A stretch of DNA of 64,000 nt, taken from the NCBI GenBank assembly GCA_028874195.1, contig JAPPLM010000033.1, forward strand, positions 1 through 64,000, in the 5' to 3' direction. Shown one piece after another: positions 44,634 to 53,739 of the stretch. Each line of letters begins with the position of its first letter. Position 1 is the first letter of the stretch. This stretch comes from Chloroflexota bacterium. Lineage in GTDB: Bacteria > Chloroflexota > UBA11872 > VXOZ01. A program made the translations under genes and the position numbers. A model generated the notes under the pieces. That model was not told the origin of the DNA and did not search any database. It saw only the letters and a list, made by a program, of their open reading frames with translations.

Positions 44634-44697
44634 CGACTACGGTTCTCTGAGAGTGCCGCAAGAACGCGTGGCGCCCGATTCCGGTCGGCTTCACGCG

Positions 44698-45216
44698 CTA
44701 CTTCAGCGTTTGGAGATACGCCACCAGGTCGGCAGCCTCTTGCTCAGTCAGGGGTTGCGGCGCCATCTCCGTCCCCGGCTTGATCTTCTGCGGGAACTGC
44801 ACCCACCGCCAGATGTTCTCAGGAGTGTTGGGAATGCCTGCCGCGCCTTCATCACCTGCCGCCAGCGTCGGGCGGCTTGCCGGATCGCCAATGCCGGCGA
44901 GCAAGGGGCCTATTTCGCCGCCGGGACCGTCTTCGGCAACCTTATGGCAGGCGACACAGCCCTTCTTCTCGAATAGCTCCATGCCGTCCTCGGCATTGCC
45001 CACACTCAGGTCCACAGTTACCTCAATGCAGTCCGGCATCGGCTCACAATCATCTTCCTCGGGGTCAGGGTCTTGCTCGCCACTGACAGCCACTGGAGTT
45101 GGGTCTTCATCCCAACTCCAGGCTGCTGCTTCCTCTTCACCGCCACACGCGCTGAATAGCGTCAGCGAAAGCACAATCGCGACGAGCGCCACGGGAACGC
45201 GCAAACCCCACCGCAT
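44698..45216 (-). CDS. Monohaem cytochrome c lipoprotein, copy 2
   Basis: Exported cytochrome c (172 aa from ATG 45216, which has AAGGAG at about 9 nt). The signal peptide ends LTLFSAC with Cys24 as probable lipid site. A long acidic linker (about residues 27-75) contains Cys57 and Cys63. The haem motif CVACH is at 87-91 and Met151 in PGTEMAPQPL is the sixth ligand. The C-terminal helix AADLVAYLQTLK nearly matches copy 1. First gene of the pair; a perfect hairpin lies about 65 nt upstream. Confidence 0.9.
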   Translation of the reverse strand: MRWGLRVPVALVAIVLSLTLFSACGGEEEAAAWSWDEDPTPVAVSGEQDPDPEEDDCEPMPDCIEVTVDLSVGNAEDGMELFEKKGCVACHKVAEDGPGGEIGPLLAGIGDPASRPTLAAGDEGAAGIPNTPENIWRWVQFPQKIKPGTEMAPQPLTEQEAADLVAYLQTLK

Positions 45217-45280
45217 CAAGAGTAACTCCTTCTTGCGACAAGCAACTATAGTCAAAGAACGTCCATATTATTTTCGCAAA

Positions 45281-45306
45281 GGATGGGTGAGATTCATCAC
45301 CCATCC
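45281..45306. promoter_or_regulatory. Perfect 10-bp hairpin upstream of the cytochrome pair
   Basis: GGATGGGTGA and TCACCCATCC are separated by 6 nt. On the minus strand a TTTGCGAAAAT run follows the hairpin. It could be a terminator, a leader hairpin or an operator. The remaining 45217-45538 gap shows no gene. Confidence 0.5.
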
Positions 45307-45538
45307 CACAACTCTAGCATAGCACCTCGCTGCTGTCATGTTTCCATTGCCGCCTGCGTCGTGCATCATTTATCATGCACTGGCGTTCACCGTGGCCACG
45401 CCCAGTTTGGCTCAAAACTACGCGGTCGCTGTGAAACGCTCAAAGTAAGCGCGAGAACAAGCGTAAGCAACTCAGGCCGTTGTGTGCGAGGCACGTAAAG
45501 TTTCTCGGTGGGATTTGACGCCCACAATTGGTCAGGCA

Positions 45539-46300
45539 ATGAGTGAGAAATCGTACAAACAGGCGCAGAAGCAGTTCGGCCGCGCGGCTGACGCGTACAC
45601 CCAAAGCCCCGTCTTTGCGGAGGGCGAAGACTTAGGTTGGCTGGTGGAGCAGGCCGGGGTCGAACGCCACGCCTATGCGCTTGATATCGGCACCGGCGCG
45701 GGCCACGCCGCCTTTGCGCTGGCTCCCTGTACGAGAATCATCGTCGGCCTCGACATTACGCCCCAGATGGTGCAGGCGGCCCTACGCAACGCGAGCGAAC
45801 GCGGCATCGCGCAGTACCGGGCCAGCGTAGGCAACGCCGAACACCTCCCTTTTCCTGACGAGAGCTTCTCTTTGGTGATCTGCCGCTACACCGGGCACCA
45901 CTTTCACAACCCCGCGCGCGTAGTGGAAGAAGTGTCCCGCGTGCTCACCGGGGACGGGCGTTTCCTGGTCGTGGACAATACGTCGCCGGACGATGCCGCC
46001 GCCGACCGCTGGATCAACCGCGTGGAAGTGCTGCGGGATCCCTCCCACGTCCGCGAGTGGAGCCAGAGTGAGTGGCAGCGGTTCTTCGGGGATGCCGGTC
46101 TCGATTTCACCGTGACGCATACCTGGTTGAAGATGCTGGAATTCGACGATTGGGTGGCGCGGCAGCAGACGCCGCCGGAGGCGGTAGCTGAGCTCCGGTC
46201 GCTGTTCGCCGCCGCGCCGCCGGTGATGCGCGAGACGTTTGGGATCGAGTGGCCCCGCTTCGGCTTGCTCACCCGGCTGATGGTGGGAGGGAAACTATGA
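45539..46300 (+). CDS. SAM-dependent methyltransferase (class I)
   Basis: Rossmann-fold methyltransferase (253 aa), UbiE/COQ5-like. Motif I DIGTGAG is at 49-55, GLDITPQMV gives the acidic loop after strand 2, GNAEHLPFPDESFSLVICRYTGHHF is motif II/post-I, and VEEVSRVLTGDGRFLVVD is the typical motif III area. The substrate is unknown; similar proteins methylate quinones or act on small molecules. ATG 45539 is chosen because MSEKSYKQAQKQFGRAAD is the family opening; longer frames lack support. The ribosome-binding site is weak. The dehydrogenase 188 nt downstream is separated by a repeat. Confidence 0.87.
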   Translation: MSEKSYKQAQKQFGRAADAYTQSPVFAEGEDLGWLVEQAGVERHAYALDIGTGAGHAAFALAPCTRIIVGLDITPQMVQAALRNASERGIAQYRASVGNAEHLPFPDESFSLVICRYTGHHFHNPARVVEEVSRVLTGDGRFLVVDNTSPDDAAADRWINRVEVLRDPSHVREWSQSEWQRFFGDAGLDFTVTHTWLKMLEFDDWVARQQTPPEAVAELRSLFAAAPPVMRETFGIEWPRFGLLTRLMVGGKL

Positions 46301-46390
46301 GCAACTCGACGCGCATTCTTCTACCGGGGGCGGAAGTCCGGCAACACGCACCACGCAGACATGTGTATACCCCCCAGAAGTGCGAAACTA

Positions 46391-46428
46391 CTCCCTCTCG
46401 CTGGGGAGAGGGTCGGGGTGAGGGGAGA
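46391..46428. repeat. CTCCCTCTCG...GAGAGGG...GGTGAGGGG dispersed repeat
   Basis: This GA/CT-rich element, with a short CCCTCTC/GGGAGAGGG hairpin followed by CGGGGTGAGG, resembles a very widespread intergenic repeat in bacterial genomes. Here it lies between the methyltransferase and the dehydrogenase. Confidence 0.6.
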
Positions 46429-46487
46429 GTGGCATGTCCGGCTTCCCTTCTCTACGGAGAAGCAAAGAGAGGGAGATAGTCTCAAAC

Positions 46488-47465
46488 ATGATTCGTGTGG
46501 GCGTAATTGGCTGCGGCGCCATTTCCCATTCGCATCTGCGCAGCTATGCGGCGAGCGGGCGGGCGCAGATCGTCGCCGTGGCCGATCCCATTCAGGCTGT
46601 AACGAAGACGCGTGCGCAGGAGTATGACGCCAAAGCGTACACCGATTACGCGGACTTGCTGGAAGCCGAGGACTTGCAGGCGGTGAGCATCTGTACGCCG
46701 CCGCCCTCCCATCGCGAAATCACCGAGCACGCTGCTGCGCACGGCCTGCACGTCCTCTGCGAGAAGCCGCTGGCAATGGGTGTGGAAGATGGCACAGCCA
46801 TGGTAGCGGCGGCCAAACGCGCCAACGTCTTGCTGCTGACCGCCTTCTGCAACCGTTTCTACACGCCCATTGTGAAAGCCAAGGAGTGGATAGATGCGGG
46901 CAAGTTGGGTCCGCTGCACCACCTGCGCCTGCGCTTTGCGGGGGTCGAACTCATGGCCGGCACCTGGCTGGCGGATCCCGCCCAAGGGGGCGGCATCCTC
47001 TGGGAGACCGCCCCACACTACGTCGATCTCTTTCGCTACTTGGTGGGCGAAATGAAGAGTATTTACGCCAAAGGCGGCACCCTCGCCCAGGACATTTGTG
47101 GCACCGACACCGTTGCCTTCCTGGCGGAGAGCGTGGACGGCGTGGTCGGTACTCTGGAAGGTAGTTGGTCGTCGCCGCACACGGAGAAGCGCGTGGAGGT
47201 CTTTGGCGAGCGCGGCGCCATCGTCATCGACTTCTTGGCCGGTCGCAGCCGCTTCAGCCTGGACCACGTCACCGAGCGGGTGGAAACGGACATCGGCGGT
47301 CACGACCGCTTCTATATGGAGATCAGCCACTTTCTCGACTGCATACAAGGCAAAACGGCGCCAATCGTCTCCGGAGAGGACGGCGTGGAAGCAATGCGCC
47401 TCATCGAGGCCGCCCGACAGTCCATCGAGACGGGTCTGCCGGTGAGCGTAGAGTCCCAAGTGTAG
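46488..47465 (+). CDS. Gfo/Idh/MocA-family oxidoreductase, copy 1
   Basis: NAD(P)-dependent sugar/inositol dehydrogenase-type oxidoreductase (325 aa). The Rossmann nucleotide-binding loop is GVIGCGAIS (residues 5-13). The conserved EKP is at 92-94 within HVLCEKPLAMG, and GGGILWETAPHYVDLFRYL supplies the catalytic histidine area (about 166-184). ATG 46488 follows GGGAG; an earlier in-frame ATG at 46434 runs over the repeat. The substrate is not evident. A second, divergent copy is at 54053. Confidence 0.92.
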   Translation: MIRVGVIGCGAISHSHLRSYAASGRAQIVAVADPIQAVTKTRAQEYDAKAYTDYADLLEAEDLQAVSICTPPPSHREITEHAAAHGLHVLCEKPLAMGVEDGTAMVAAAKRANVLLLTAFCNRFYTPIVKAKEWIDAGKLGPLHHLRLRFAGVELMAGTWLADPAQGGGILWETAPHYVDLFRYLVGEMKSIYAKGGTLAQDICGTDTVAFLAESVDGVVGTLEGSWSSPHTEKRVEVFGERGAIVIDFLAGRSRFSLDHVTERVETDIGGHDRFYMEISHFLDCIQGKTAPIVSGEDGVEAMRLIEAARQSIETGLPVSVESQV

Positions 47466-47605
47466 GTTATGGTCTCCTTAATAGTCGCTTCTTGCGGTGC
47501 GCTAAAAAACTCACAGATTGCTCTGGCTACGGCGAGAAGAGGTCTGGCGCTTCCATCTAGGCAAATGCGAACTGCATGAGAGCGGGTACGTTAGGACTAC
47601 ATGCA

Positions 47606-48406
47606 ATGAAATCCCGACTGGAAATCAGGCGCAATTACGACCGCGAGTGCGTGAAACTCAAGATTTGGTACGTACACCACCTGCTCCAGACCGAGCCGCG
47701 CCCTTTCGCGGAACTCATCACCACCCGCGCCGACATCTACCGTCGCACGCACCTCTGGGACGGCAAGCGCCATCCTGCCCAGGGTTACCCCGATCCTGAG
47801 TGGAACGTGCTGGTAGACCGGTTGCAAGAGTTGTTTCACCGCCACCGCGCCGACGCAACCACCGCAGCGCTGGAGGAAGCCGCCTACGCTCTGCTCATGC
47901 CCGCAATGGAGGAACGGCTGGCCGGCGAACGCAAGGGCAATCTCTGGGAGGGAGCGGGACAGGTAATCCCGCCCACGCCCTACGGCTCCTTCAGCCGCGA
48001 CTACGCGGAGGATAGAGTGCATATCCACTTCACGAACGTGCTGCAGCCCAACTCGCCCTTCTGGGACATGCCCGCGCTCACGCGATTACTGCTGAAACTC
48101 CTGGACGACCTGGAGCAAGATCGGCCGGACATCCGGATTGTGCAGTGCGGCAGTTGGATCAACAACTTTCCGCCGTTTCGCTCGCTCTTTCCACCGGAGT
48201 GGATTGAAAACGCCCGGGTCTCCAAACCCAGTTATACCTACGGCACTTGGGGTCAGTTCATGGCCCACACCGGCGACTTCCACTACCGGAACGCCGCCCG
48301 CTTCCGCGCCACCGGCGCGCTTCCCTATCCTAGCCTCGTCTGCAGCGCCGACCGCGACAGCGTCCGCGCGCACGTGGAACATCTGCTGGCGGAGTACGGC
48401 GAGTAG
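47606..48406 (+). CDS. Conserved-looking hypothetical protein
   Basis: I do not recognise this 266-residue soluble protein. It is rich in aromatic residues, histidine and charged residues, without signal peptide or membrane segment. Notable strings are LEIRRNYDRECVKLKIWYVHH near the start, VHIHFTNVLQPNSPF in the middle, and VQCGSWINNFPPFRSLFPPEWI. The pattern suggests a globular enzyme or binding protein. ATG 47606 fits best; an upstream in-frame ATG at 47576 is possible. It lies 140 nt after the dehydrogenase and might be co-transcribed. Confidence 0.7.
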   Translation: MKSRLEIRRNYDRECVKLKIWYVHHLLQTEPRPFAELITTRADIYRRTHLWDGKRHPAQGYPDPEWNVLVDRLQELFHRHRADATTAALEEAAYALLMPAMEERLAGERKGNLWEGAGQVIPPTPYGSFSRDYAEDRVHIHFTNVLQPNSPFWDMPALTRLLLKLLDDLEQDRPDIRIVQCGSWINNFPPFRSLFPPEWIENARVSKPSYTYGTWGQFMAHTGDFHYRNAARFRATGALPYPSLVCSADRDSVRAHVEHLLAEYGE

Positions 48407-48522
48407 GATCTATTGCCGTCATGCCCCATCTCTCTAGCGAGTGTCCTACAGTCGTTCGGCACGCGGGAAGGTGCAGTTGTGATTTACGCCCACCGTACGA
48501 GCACAATGCGCATAGTGCCCAA

Positions 48523-49005
48523 TCAATAGCCGGTGAGGTTGTAGACGAGGTTTAGGAGTTCGAAGGGACTGAAGTGCTTGTGGAGCGTGCGATCCGGCTG
48601 ACTCAGGCTTTCAGGTGGATTTGAATCTCGAGCGGATGGGTCGGTTAGCAGGATAACTGGCACGTGGGTGAAGACCGGATCACGCTTGAGTTCCTGATAT
48701 GGCGTTTCCGATTCATTGGGGGAGAGGCCAAAGTCCAGAATTACGAGATCTAAGCTCTCGCTTTGCGCCGCAGCGCGCAATTCTTCCAGGGACGACGCCT
48801 CCACCACGCTCGTACGCTTGTTTGCCAGGGCAGCGCGCACGAGCGCCCGCAGGTGCCACGCCGCGGCAACCACGGCGATGGTCTTGCTGCGGCCTTTTGT
48901 TTCGGGGAGCACGTGGGGCTGGGAAATTGTGCTTCTCTCCAGTGGAACTGCACTGTACGGTATTGCGCTAAACCACAAGGCGTTGCGTTCGGCGCTCACA
49001 TTCAA
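48523..49005 (-). CDS. Degenerate response-regulator receiver protein
   Basis: A 160-residue protein with a CheY-like receiver fold from about residue 40. Asp91 in LVILDFGLSP is in the phospho-acceptor position, Thr121 in VILLTD and Lys143 in TLHKHFSPFELL fit the switch Thr/Lys. The N-terminal acidic pair (DD/DE) that binds magnesium is replaced by Ala-Ala in IAVVAAAWHLR. Phosphorylation may therefore be weak or absent. There is no output domain and no kinase gene nearby, so it could act by protein contact. The first 38 residues are unstructured and the true start could be later. Confidence 0.78.
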   Translation of the reverse strand: MNVSAERNALWFSAIPYSAVPLERSTISQPHVLPETKGRSKTIAVVAAAWHLRALVRAALANKRTSVVEASSLEELRAAAQSESLDLVILDFGLSPNESETPYQELKRDPVFTHVPVILLTDPSARDSNPPESLSQPDRTLHKHFSPFELLNLVYNLTGY

Positions 49006-49062
49006 TATCGTATTCTAGGTCATTGAAGGGTATCAGCGCAGGTCAAGCAGAGAATTGTCAGC

Positions 49063-49068
49063 TATAAT
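49063..49068 (+). promoter_or_regulatory. Candidate -10 box for the aldolase-phosphofructokinase pair
   Basis: A perfect TATAAT about 50 nt upstream of ATG 49119; no good -35 box is seen. Confidence 0.35.
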
Positions 49069-49118
49069 GGGATGTTGCAATCAGTAGGCCAAGAAGCGGT
49101 CAGCTCGCAGCAGTATAC

Positions 49119-50159
49119 ATGGCAGAGGCAATGAGCGCGTACACATTTGACCTGGATAGATTCTTCCCGGAAGACGTCTTCTGGCGCATTACGGACGTGC
49201 GGGTGGACAAGCCGGAGATCGTGGCGTTGGAGCAGCGGTCGCGCACGCGGCGTAAGCACCTCGCGCCTGACGGCAAACTGGTAATCCTGGCGGCGGATCA
49301 TCCCGCCCGCATGTCCACCGCCACGCCTTCCGATCCCCTGGGCATGACGAATCGACACGCCTACTTGGGCCGCGTGCTGCGGGCGCTGGTGGGCGGCCTC
49401 ATCGACGGCTTGATGGCAACGCCCGATATCCTTGACGACGTTTTCATCGTCAATCACCTGGTCAAGCAGGGCGGCGGCCCGGGCTTCCTGGACGGCAAGG
49501 TGCTGCTGGGTTCCATGAACCGCTCCGGCCTGGCCGGAACGGTGTTCGAGATGGACGACGATATGAGCGCCTACACCGCCGACGGCATTGCCGAAGCGAA
49601 CCTGGACGGGGCCAAGGTGCTGTGGCGTCTCGATCCCGACGAGCCCGGCTCCGGCAAGACGCTCATGTACATTGCCGAGGCGGTGAACGAACTGAGCGAG
49701 ATGGGACTGCCGAGTTTCTTGGAACCGCTGCCGGTCAAGCGCACGGAGAACGGCTACCAACCGGTGAAAGACCCCATCGCACTGCTCAAGCAGATCGGCG
49801 TGCTTGCCGGTCTGGGCGGCAATACCGCCCGCACGTGGCTGAAGATTCCGGTGTGCGAGGACTACGAACGCGTCGTGCGGGCCACCACGATGCCGCTCCT
49901 AATGCTGGGCGGGGCGTCCCACGACAATCCCGAACCGACCATTCGCGAGTTTGCCCGCGGCCTGACCGGCGGACCCAACGTGCGCGGGGCCATGGTGGGG
50001 CGCAACGTAATCTACCCGGGGCAGGACGACCCCCTGGCCGTCGGTAACGTGATCAGCGAGATCATCCACGACGGCATTGGCCCGGACGAAGCACTAAAGA
50101 GACTTCCCCATTACCAAGATCAGAATATCGACCTGCTAACGAAGTATGCGCTTGCCTAA
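49119..50159 (+). CDS. Cgl0159-type (beta/alpha)8-barrel aldolase-like protein
   Basis: A 346-residue TIM-barrel protein that I relate to the Cgl0159/DeoC-LacD-like aldolase family. Visible blocks are LVILAADHPARM (about residues 53-64), DGLMATPDIL, AGLGGNTARTWLKIPVCEDYE with the likely Schiff-base Lys near 240, LLMLGGASHD, and RGAMVGRNVIYPGQDDPL near the C-terminus. Such proteins act on phosphorylated keto sugars, including inositol breakdown products. The gene is followed after 23 nt by a phosphofructokinase-family gene, so the two probably act in consecutive steps of a sugar or polyol pathway. Confidence 0.8.
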   Translation: MAEAMSAYTFDLDRFFPEDVFWRITDVRVDKPEIVALEQRSRTRRKHLAPDGKLVILAADHPARMSTATPSDPLGMTNRHAYLGRVLRALVGGLIDGLMATPDILDDVFIVNHLVKQGGGPGFLDGKVLLGSMNRSGLAGTVFEMDDDMSAYTADGIAEANLDGAKVLWRLDPDEPGSGKTLMYIAEAVNELSEMGLPSFLEPLPVKRTENGYQPVKDPIALLKQIGVLAGLGGNTARTWLKIPVCEDYERVVRATTMPLLMLGGASHDNPEPTIREFARGLTGGPNVRGAMVGRNVIYPGQDDPLAVGNVISEIIHDGIGPDEALKRLPHYQDQNIDLLTKYALA

Positions 50160-50182
50160 CGTGAGAGAAGCGGAGGCCTCCA

Positions 50183-51412
50183 ATGCCTGACACTTTGCGC
50201 GGCAATCTGGCGGTGGGCCAGTCGGGCGGACCGACCGCCGTCATCAACGCATCGCTCGTGGGCATGTTGCACGAGGCGAGCAAGCATGCCGCCATCGAGA
50301 ACGTCTACGGTCTGCGGCACGGCGTGGAAGGCTTGCTCAAGGAAGACCTGATGGACCTCGGCGGGGTAAGCGCCGCGGAGTTGGACCTCATCAAGCGCAC
50401 GCCGGCGGCCGCCCTGGGCTCCTGCCGCCGCAAGCTGCGGCCGGACGACTATATTCGCATCCTCGAGGTGTTTCGCGCTCAGAATATCCGGTATTTCCTC
50501 TACAACGGCGGCAACGATTCCATGGACACGAGCCAGCGCATCGCCGATCTGGCCGCGCGTGAAGGCTATGAGCTGCGCGTGATCGGTGTGCCGAAGACTA
50601 TCGATAACGACCTCATGTATACCGACCATTGCCCCGGCTACGGCAGCGCCGCGCGCTACTGCGCGCTGTCGGTGCGCGACATGGGGCGCGACGTGGAGGC
50701 GATGGCGGGCTACGATAGGGTTGCCATCTATGAAAGCATGGGCCGCCACGCCGGGTGGCTGACGGCGGCAAGTTGCCTGGGCAAAGAGAGCCCCATCGAC
50801 CCGCCGCATCTCGTGTACGTGCCGGAGATACCCTTCAGCGAAGACCGCTTTCTGGATGACATTTCACGCTGTTTCGTCGAATTCGGCTTTGCCACGGTGG
50901 CGGTTGCCGAAATGCTGATAACGGCGGATGGAGATATCGTCGGACTGTCGGAGGCTACCGTGAACTCCGATTCCTTCGGGCATATCATCGTTGCCGGCTG
51001 CGCCAACTACCTGGCGCGGCAGGTGCGGGAGCGTCTGGGGCTCAAGGCCCGCGCGAATCGTCCCGGCACCTTGCAGCGGTCGTCCATGATCACCGCTTCC
51101 CCCGTAGACCGCGCGGAGGCGTACATGGTCGGTCAGGCGGCGGTGCGGGAAGCCGTGGGCGGCGCCAGCGGTGTGATGATAACCCTGGAACGCACAAGCA
51201 ACGATCCCTACCAGTGCACGACCGGCACGGCACCGTTGGGAACCGTGGCCAACGCGGAGAACCTTATGCCGCGGGCCTTCATGAACAGGGACGGCAATAT
51301 GCCGTCTGCAGCGTTCGAGGCGTATGCCCGGCCGCTGATCGGCGACCCGCTGCCGCCCGTCGGTCGCTTTGCGTACCATGCCGTAGAGCAACGGGCGACG
51401 GTGGCAGACTGA
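50183..51412 (+). CDS. 6-phosphofructokinase family enzyme, probably PPi-dependent
   Basis: Phosphofructokinase (409 aa). GQSGGPTAVINASL (residues 12-25) binds the phosphoryl donor, GGNDS is at 109-113, and the catalytic loop is PKTIDND (137-143). A lysine in PKTIDND, where ATP enzymes have glycine, is typical of pyrophosphate-dependent members. MGRHAGWLTAAS and the long C-terminal half fit the large PPi group. The asparagine in GGNDS, instead of GGDDS or GGDGS, is unusual. The upstream aldolase and short gap suggest an operon for a non-standard sugar phosphate. ATG 50183 is preceded by GAAGCGGAGG. Confidence 0.9.
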   Translation: MPDTLRGNLAVGQSGGPTAVINASLVGMLHEASKHAAIENVYGLRHGVEGLLKEDLMDLGGVSAAELDLIKRTPAAALGSCRRKLRPDDYIRILEVFRAQNIRYFLYNGGNDSMDTSQRIADLAAREGYELRVIGVPKTIDNDLMYTDHCPGYGSAARYCALSVRDMGRDVEAMAGYDRVAIYESMGRHAGWLTAASCLGKESPIDPPHLVYVPEIPFSEDRFLDDISRCFVEFGFATVAVAEMLITADGDIVGLSEATVNSDSFGHIIVAGCANYLARQVRERLGLKARANRPGTLQRSSMITASPVDRAEAYMVGQAAVREAVGGASGVMITLERTSNDPYQCTTGTAPLGTVANAENLMPRAFMNRDGNMPSAAFEAYARPLIGDPLPPVGRFAYHAVEQRATVAD

Positions 51413-51460
51413 TAGCTTGCTTGTGTTTGGCGATTGCTTCTTAGAAAGTGTGTGAAAGGG

Positions 51461-51573
51461 TGTCCGTTCATCCTTCGACAGGCTCAGGACGAACGGATCA
51501 GAATGCGTCGGAAGGCCAGCAGCCGTTCGTGGTGAGTGGGCTTCGCGAAGCCCTTGTCGAACCATGAACGGAT
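51461..51573. repeat. TTCGACAGGCTCAG repeats after the phosphofructokinase gene
   Basis: GTCCGTTCATCCTTCGACAG near 51463-51482 continues into GCTCAGGACGAACGG. A partial opposite copy, CTTGTCGAACCATGAACGGA, lies near 51554-51573. This is the same family as at 8728, 44060, 53776 and 58427. Confidence 0.75.
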
Positions 51574-51681
51574 GCTGACGCTGGGAAATCTTAACACACC
51601 CTCGTAGCGCCCTTGACCGAGATTGCGGCGTATAGCCGCCACCCGGGCATTGAGCAGCCGGATGAAGGAGTGCCATAGCTG

Positions 51682-52275
51682 GTGTGGTCCGTGTCCCAAG
51701 CGCTCGCAACGCTTACCCTCATCGCCTACGCGGCAGTAGCGCTCTGCGTGATCGTGGGAATATGGGAGCGCGCTTTTTTTCCCAACCTGTCCGAGCGTGT
51801 GCCCCGCTTGGGGCAAGTGCGGGCCCAGGTGCAAGATTCCGCCCTCGGCCTCGCGTGGATTGTCGCACTGGTCGCGACGCTTGGCAGCCTCTACCTCTCT
51901 GAAATTGCCAACTATCCGCCCTGTACCCTGTGCTGGCTGCAGCGCATTGCCATGTATCCGCTGGTCGTGTTGCTTGGCATTGGCGCGCTGCGCGAAGACC
52001 GCGCCATAGGGTGGTATGCGTTGCCGCTGGCCGGCATCGGCGCGGCGCTGGCCTTCTACCACGCGCTGGTGCAACGCGTGCCGGGACTGCAACAGGCGAC
52101 CAGTTGCAGCGCGGAGGCGCCGTGCAACGCCATGTGGGTGCGCGAGTTTGGGTTCGTTTCCATCCCCGTCATGGCGCTCGGCGCCTTTCTGCTCATTGGC
52201 GCCCTGATATTGGTTAGCGCCACTGCCGCTGCCGGCGATGTTGCAGCAGAGAGAAGATCGCCTCGCAGACGCTAA
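51682..52275 (+). CDS. DsbB/BdbC-like disulfide bond formation membrane protein
   Basis: Four-helix thiol oxidoreductase (198 aa) that regenerates oxidised DsbA-type proteins using quinone. The first cysteine pair is Cys81-x-x-Cys84 in YPPCTLCWLQRIAMYPL, the exact DsbB signature. The second pair, Cys142 and Cys148 in TSCSAEAPC, lies in the next extracytoplasmic loop. An extra N-terminal helix (about residues 8-27) precedes the core. No dsbA gene is adjacent. GTG 51682 lies after GAAGGAG. The many paired cysteines in the secreted RCC1 and TIMP-like proteins of this window would need such a system. Confidence 0.9.
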   Translation: MWSVSQALATLTLIAYAAVALCVIVGIWERAFFPNLSERVPRLGQVRAQVQDSALGLAWIVALVATLGSLYLSEIANYPPCTLCWLQRIAMYPLVVLLGIGALREDRAIGWYALPLAGIGAALAFYHALVQRVPGLQQATSCSAEAPCNAMWVREFGFVSIPVMALGAFLLIGALILVSATAAAGDVAAERRSPRRR

Positions 52276-52437
52276 TGCATGCCCATCCGACGGGGTTGCG
52301 CCCCGCCTACACACGTGGTTTGTCCAGCGCGCGGGCATAGGGTACCATGAGGAATGGCGCATCACGCCGGTGATGCCGGGGTACGGACTTTCCGCTAAAC
52401 TAACGGCTTGGTTTAGCTTGTGTTGAGGGAGGCAGCC

Positions 52438-53739
52438 ATGCCAGTGACAGCCGTGGTTGGAGCCCAATGGGGTGATGAGGGCAAGGGGCACGTGGTGGAT
52501 TTCATGGCCTCGCAGGCCCACATGGTGATTCGCTTTCAAGGCGGGGACAACGCGGGTCATACGGTCGTCAACAACCATGGCAAGTTTGCGCTGCATCTCT
52601 TCCCGTGCGGAATCTTCTACCCGCACGTGCACAACGTCCTCGGCACGGGCATGGCGATCAACCCGGAGTCATTTCTCAATGAAATGACGATGCTCAATGA
52701 CGCGGGTCTGGAGACGCCGCCGAGCCGCCTCCACATCTCGGAGCGGGCGCAGGTGGTGATGCCGTACCACGTCCTCATCGACGGTCTCGAAGAAGAGGCG
52801 CGCGGCAAGCACGCCCAGGGCACCACCAAGCGCGGTATCGGGCCGTGCTATACGGACAAAGCCGCGCGCGTGGGGCTGCGCATGGGCGATCTCACCGACG
52901 GGGCGCACCTGCGGGAGTACTTGCGCCAGGTGATGGACGTGAAGAATCGCTTGCTGACGCGCGTCTACGACCACGATCCGCTCTCCTATGACGACGTGCT
53001 GGAGCAGGCGCTGGCCTGGGGGAAGCAACTTGCTCCCTATATCGAGAATACGCATCCCTTGGTGCAGCAGGCCTTGCGCGAGGATAGGACGATTCTCCTG
53101 GAAGGCCAACTGGGCGCGTTGCGCGACGTCGATTGGGGCATATACCCTTATGTCACGTCGTCGTCTCCCATTGCCGGTGGCAGCGCGACCGGCGCCGGGG
53201 TGCCGCCGCATCGCATCAACAACATCATCGGTGTGGTTAAGGCTTACACTACGGCGGTGGGTGAAGGCCCGGTGCCGACGGTGCTCGATGGCGAGATGGG
53301 TGAGACCCTGCGGGAAGTCGGCGAGGAGTACGGCGCCACCACCGGAAGGCCCCGCCGCTGCGGTTGGTTCGATGCCGTTGCGGTACGCTATGCCGCCGAA
53401 CTGTGCGGTTTCTCGTCGATTGCCGTCACGAAGATCGACGTGCTCGACCAACTGCCCACGCTCAAGCTCTGCGTGGCCTACGACGTGGACGGCACGCGCC
53501 ATGAGACGGTACCGGATACGCGCATGATGGCGCGGGCAAAGCCGATCTACGAGGAATTTCCCGGCTGGCAAGCATCCACGACGGAAGCGCGGACGTGGCA
53601 CGATCTGCCGCCGAACGCCCAAGCATACTTGGCGCGCATCAGCGAATTGAGTGGCGGTCTGCCCATCAGCATGGTGGGCGTCGGGCCGCACCGCAACGAT
53701 ACGCTGGTAGTAAATGGGCAGCATTACGAAGTGGCGTAG
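52438..53739 (+). CDS. purA: Adenylosuccinate synthetase
   Basis: Homodimeric cytoplasmic enzyme (433 aa) that converts IMP and aspartate to adenylosuccinate with GTP hydrolysis, the first committed step of AMP synthesis. The P-loop GDEGKG is at residues 12-17 with catalytic Asp13, and His41 lies in GDNAGHTVV. QGTTKRGIGPCYTDKAAR (about 124-141), GLRDVD-like LGALRDVDWG, TGRPRRCGWFD and the C-terminal GVGPHRNDTL complete the family blocks. ATG 52438 is preceded by GAGGGAGG; the upstream in-frame codon at 52420 is rejected. Monocistronic; no purB nearby. Confidence 0.97.
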   Translation: MPVTAVVGAQWGDEGKGHVVDFMASQAHMVIRFQGGDNAGHTVVNNHGKFALHLFPCGIFYPHVHNVLGTGMAINPESFLNEMTMLNDAGLETPPSRLHISERAQVVMPYHVLIDGLEEEARGKHAQGTTKRGIGPCYTDKAARVGLRMGDLTDGAHLREYLRQVMDVKNRLLTRVYDHDPLSYDDVLEQALAWGKQLAPYIENTHPLVQQALREDRTILLEGQLGALRDVDWGIYPYVTSSSPIAGGSATGAGVPPHRINNIIGVVKAYTTAVGEGPVPTVLDGEMGETLREVGEEYGATTGRPRRCGWFDAVAVRYAAELCGFSSIAVTKIDVLDQLPTLKLCVAYDVDGTRHETVPDTRMMARAKPIYEEFPGWQASTTEARTWHDLPPNAQAYLARISELSGGLPISMVGVGPHRNDTLVVNGQHYEVA

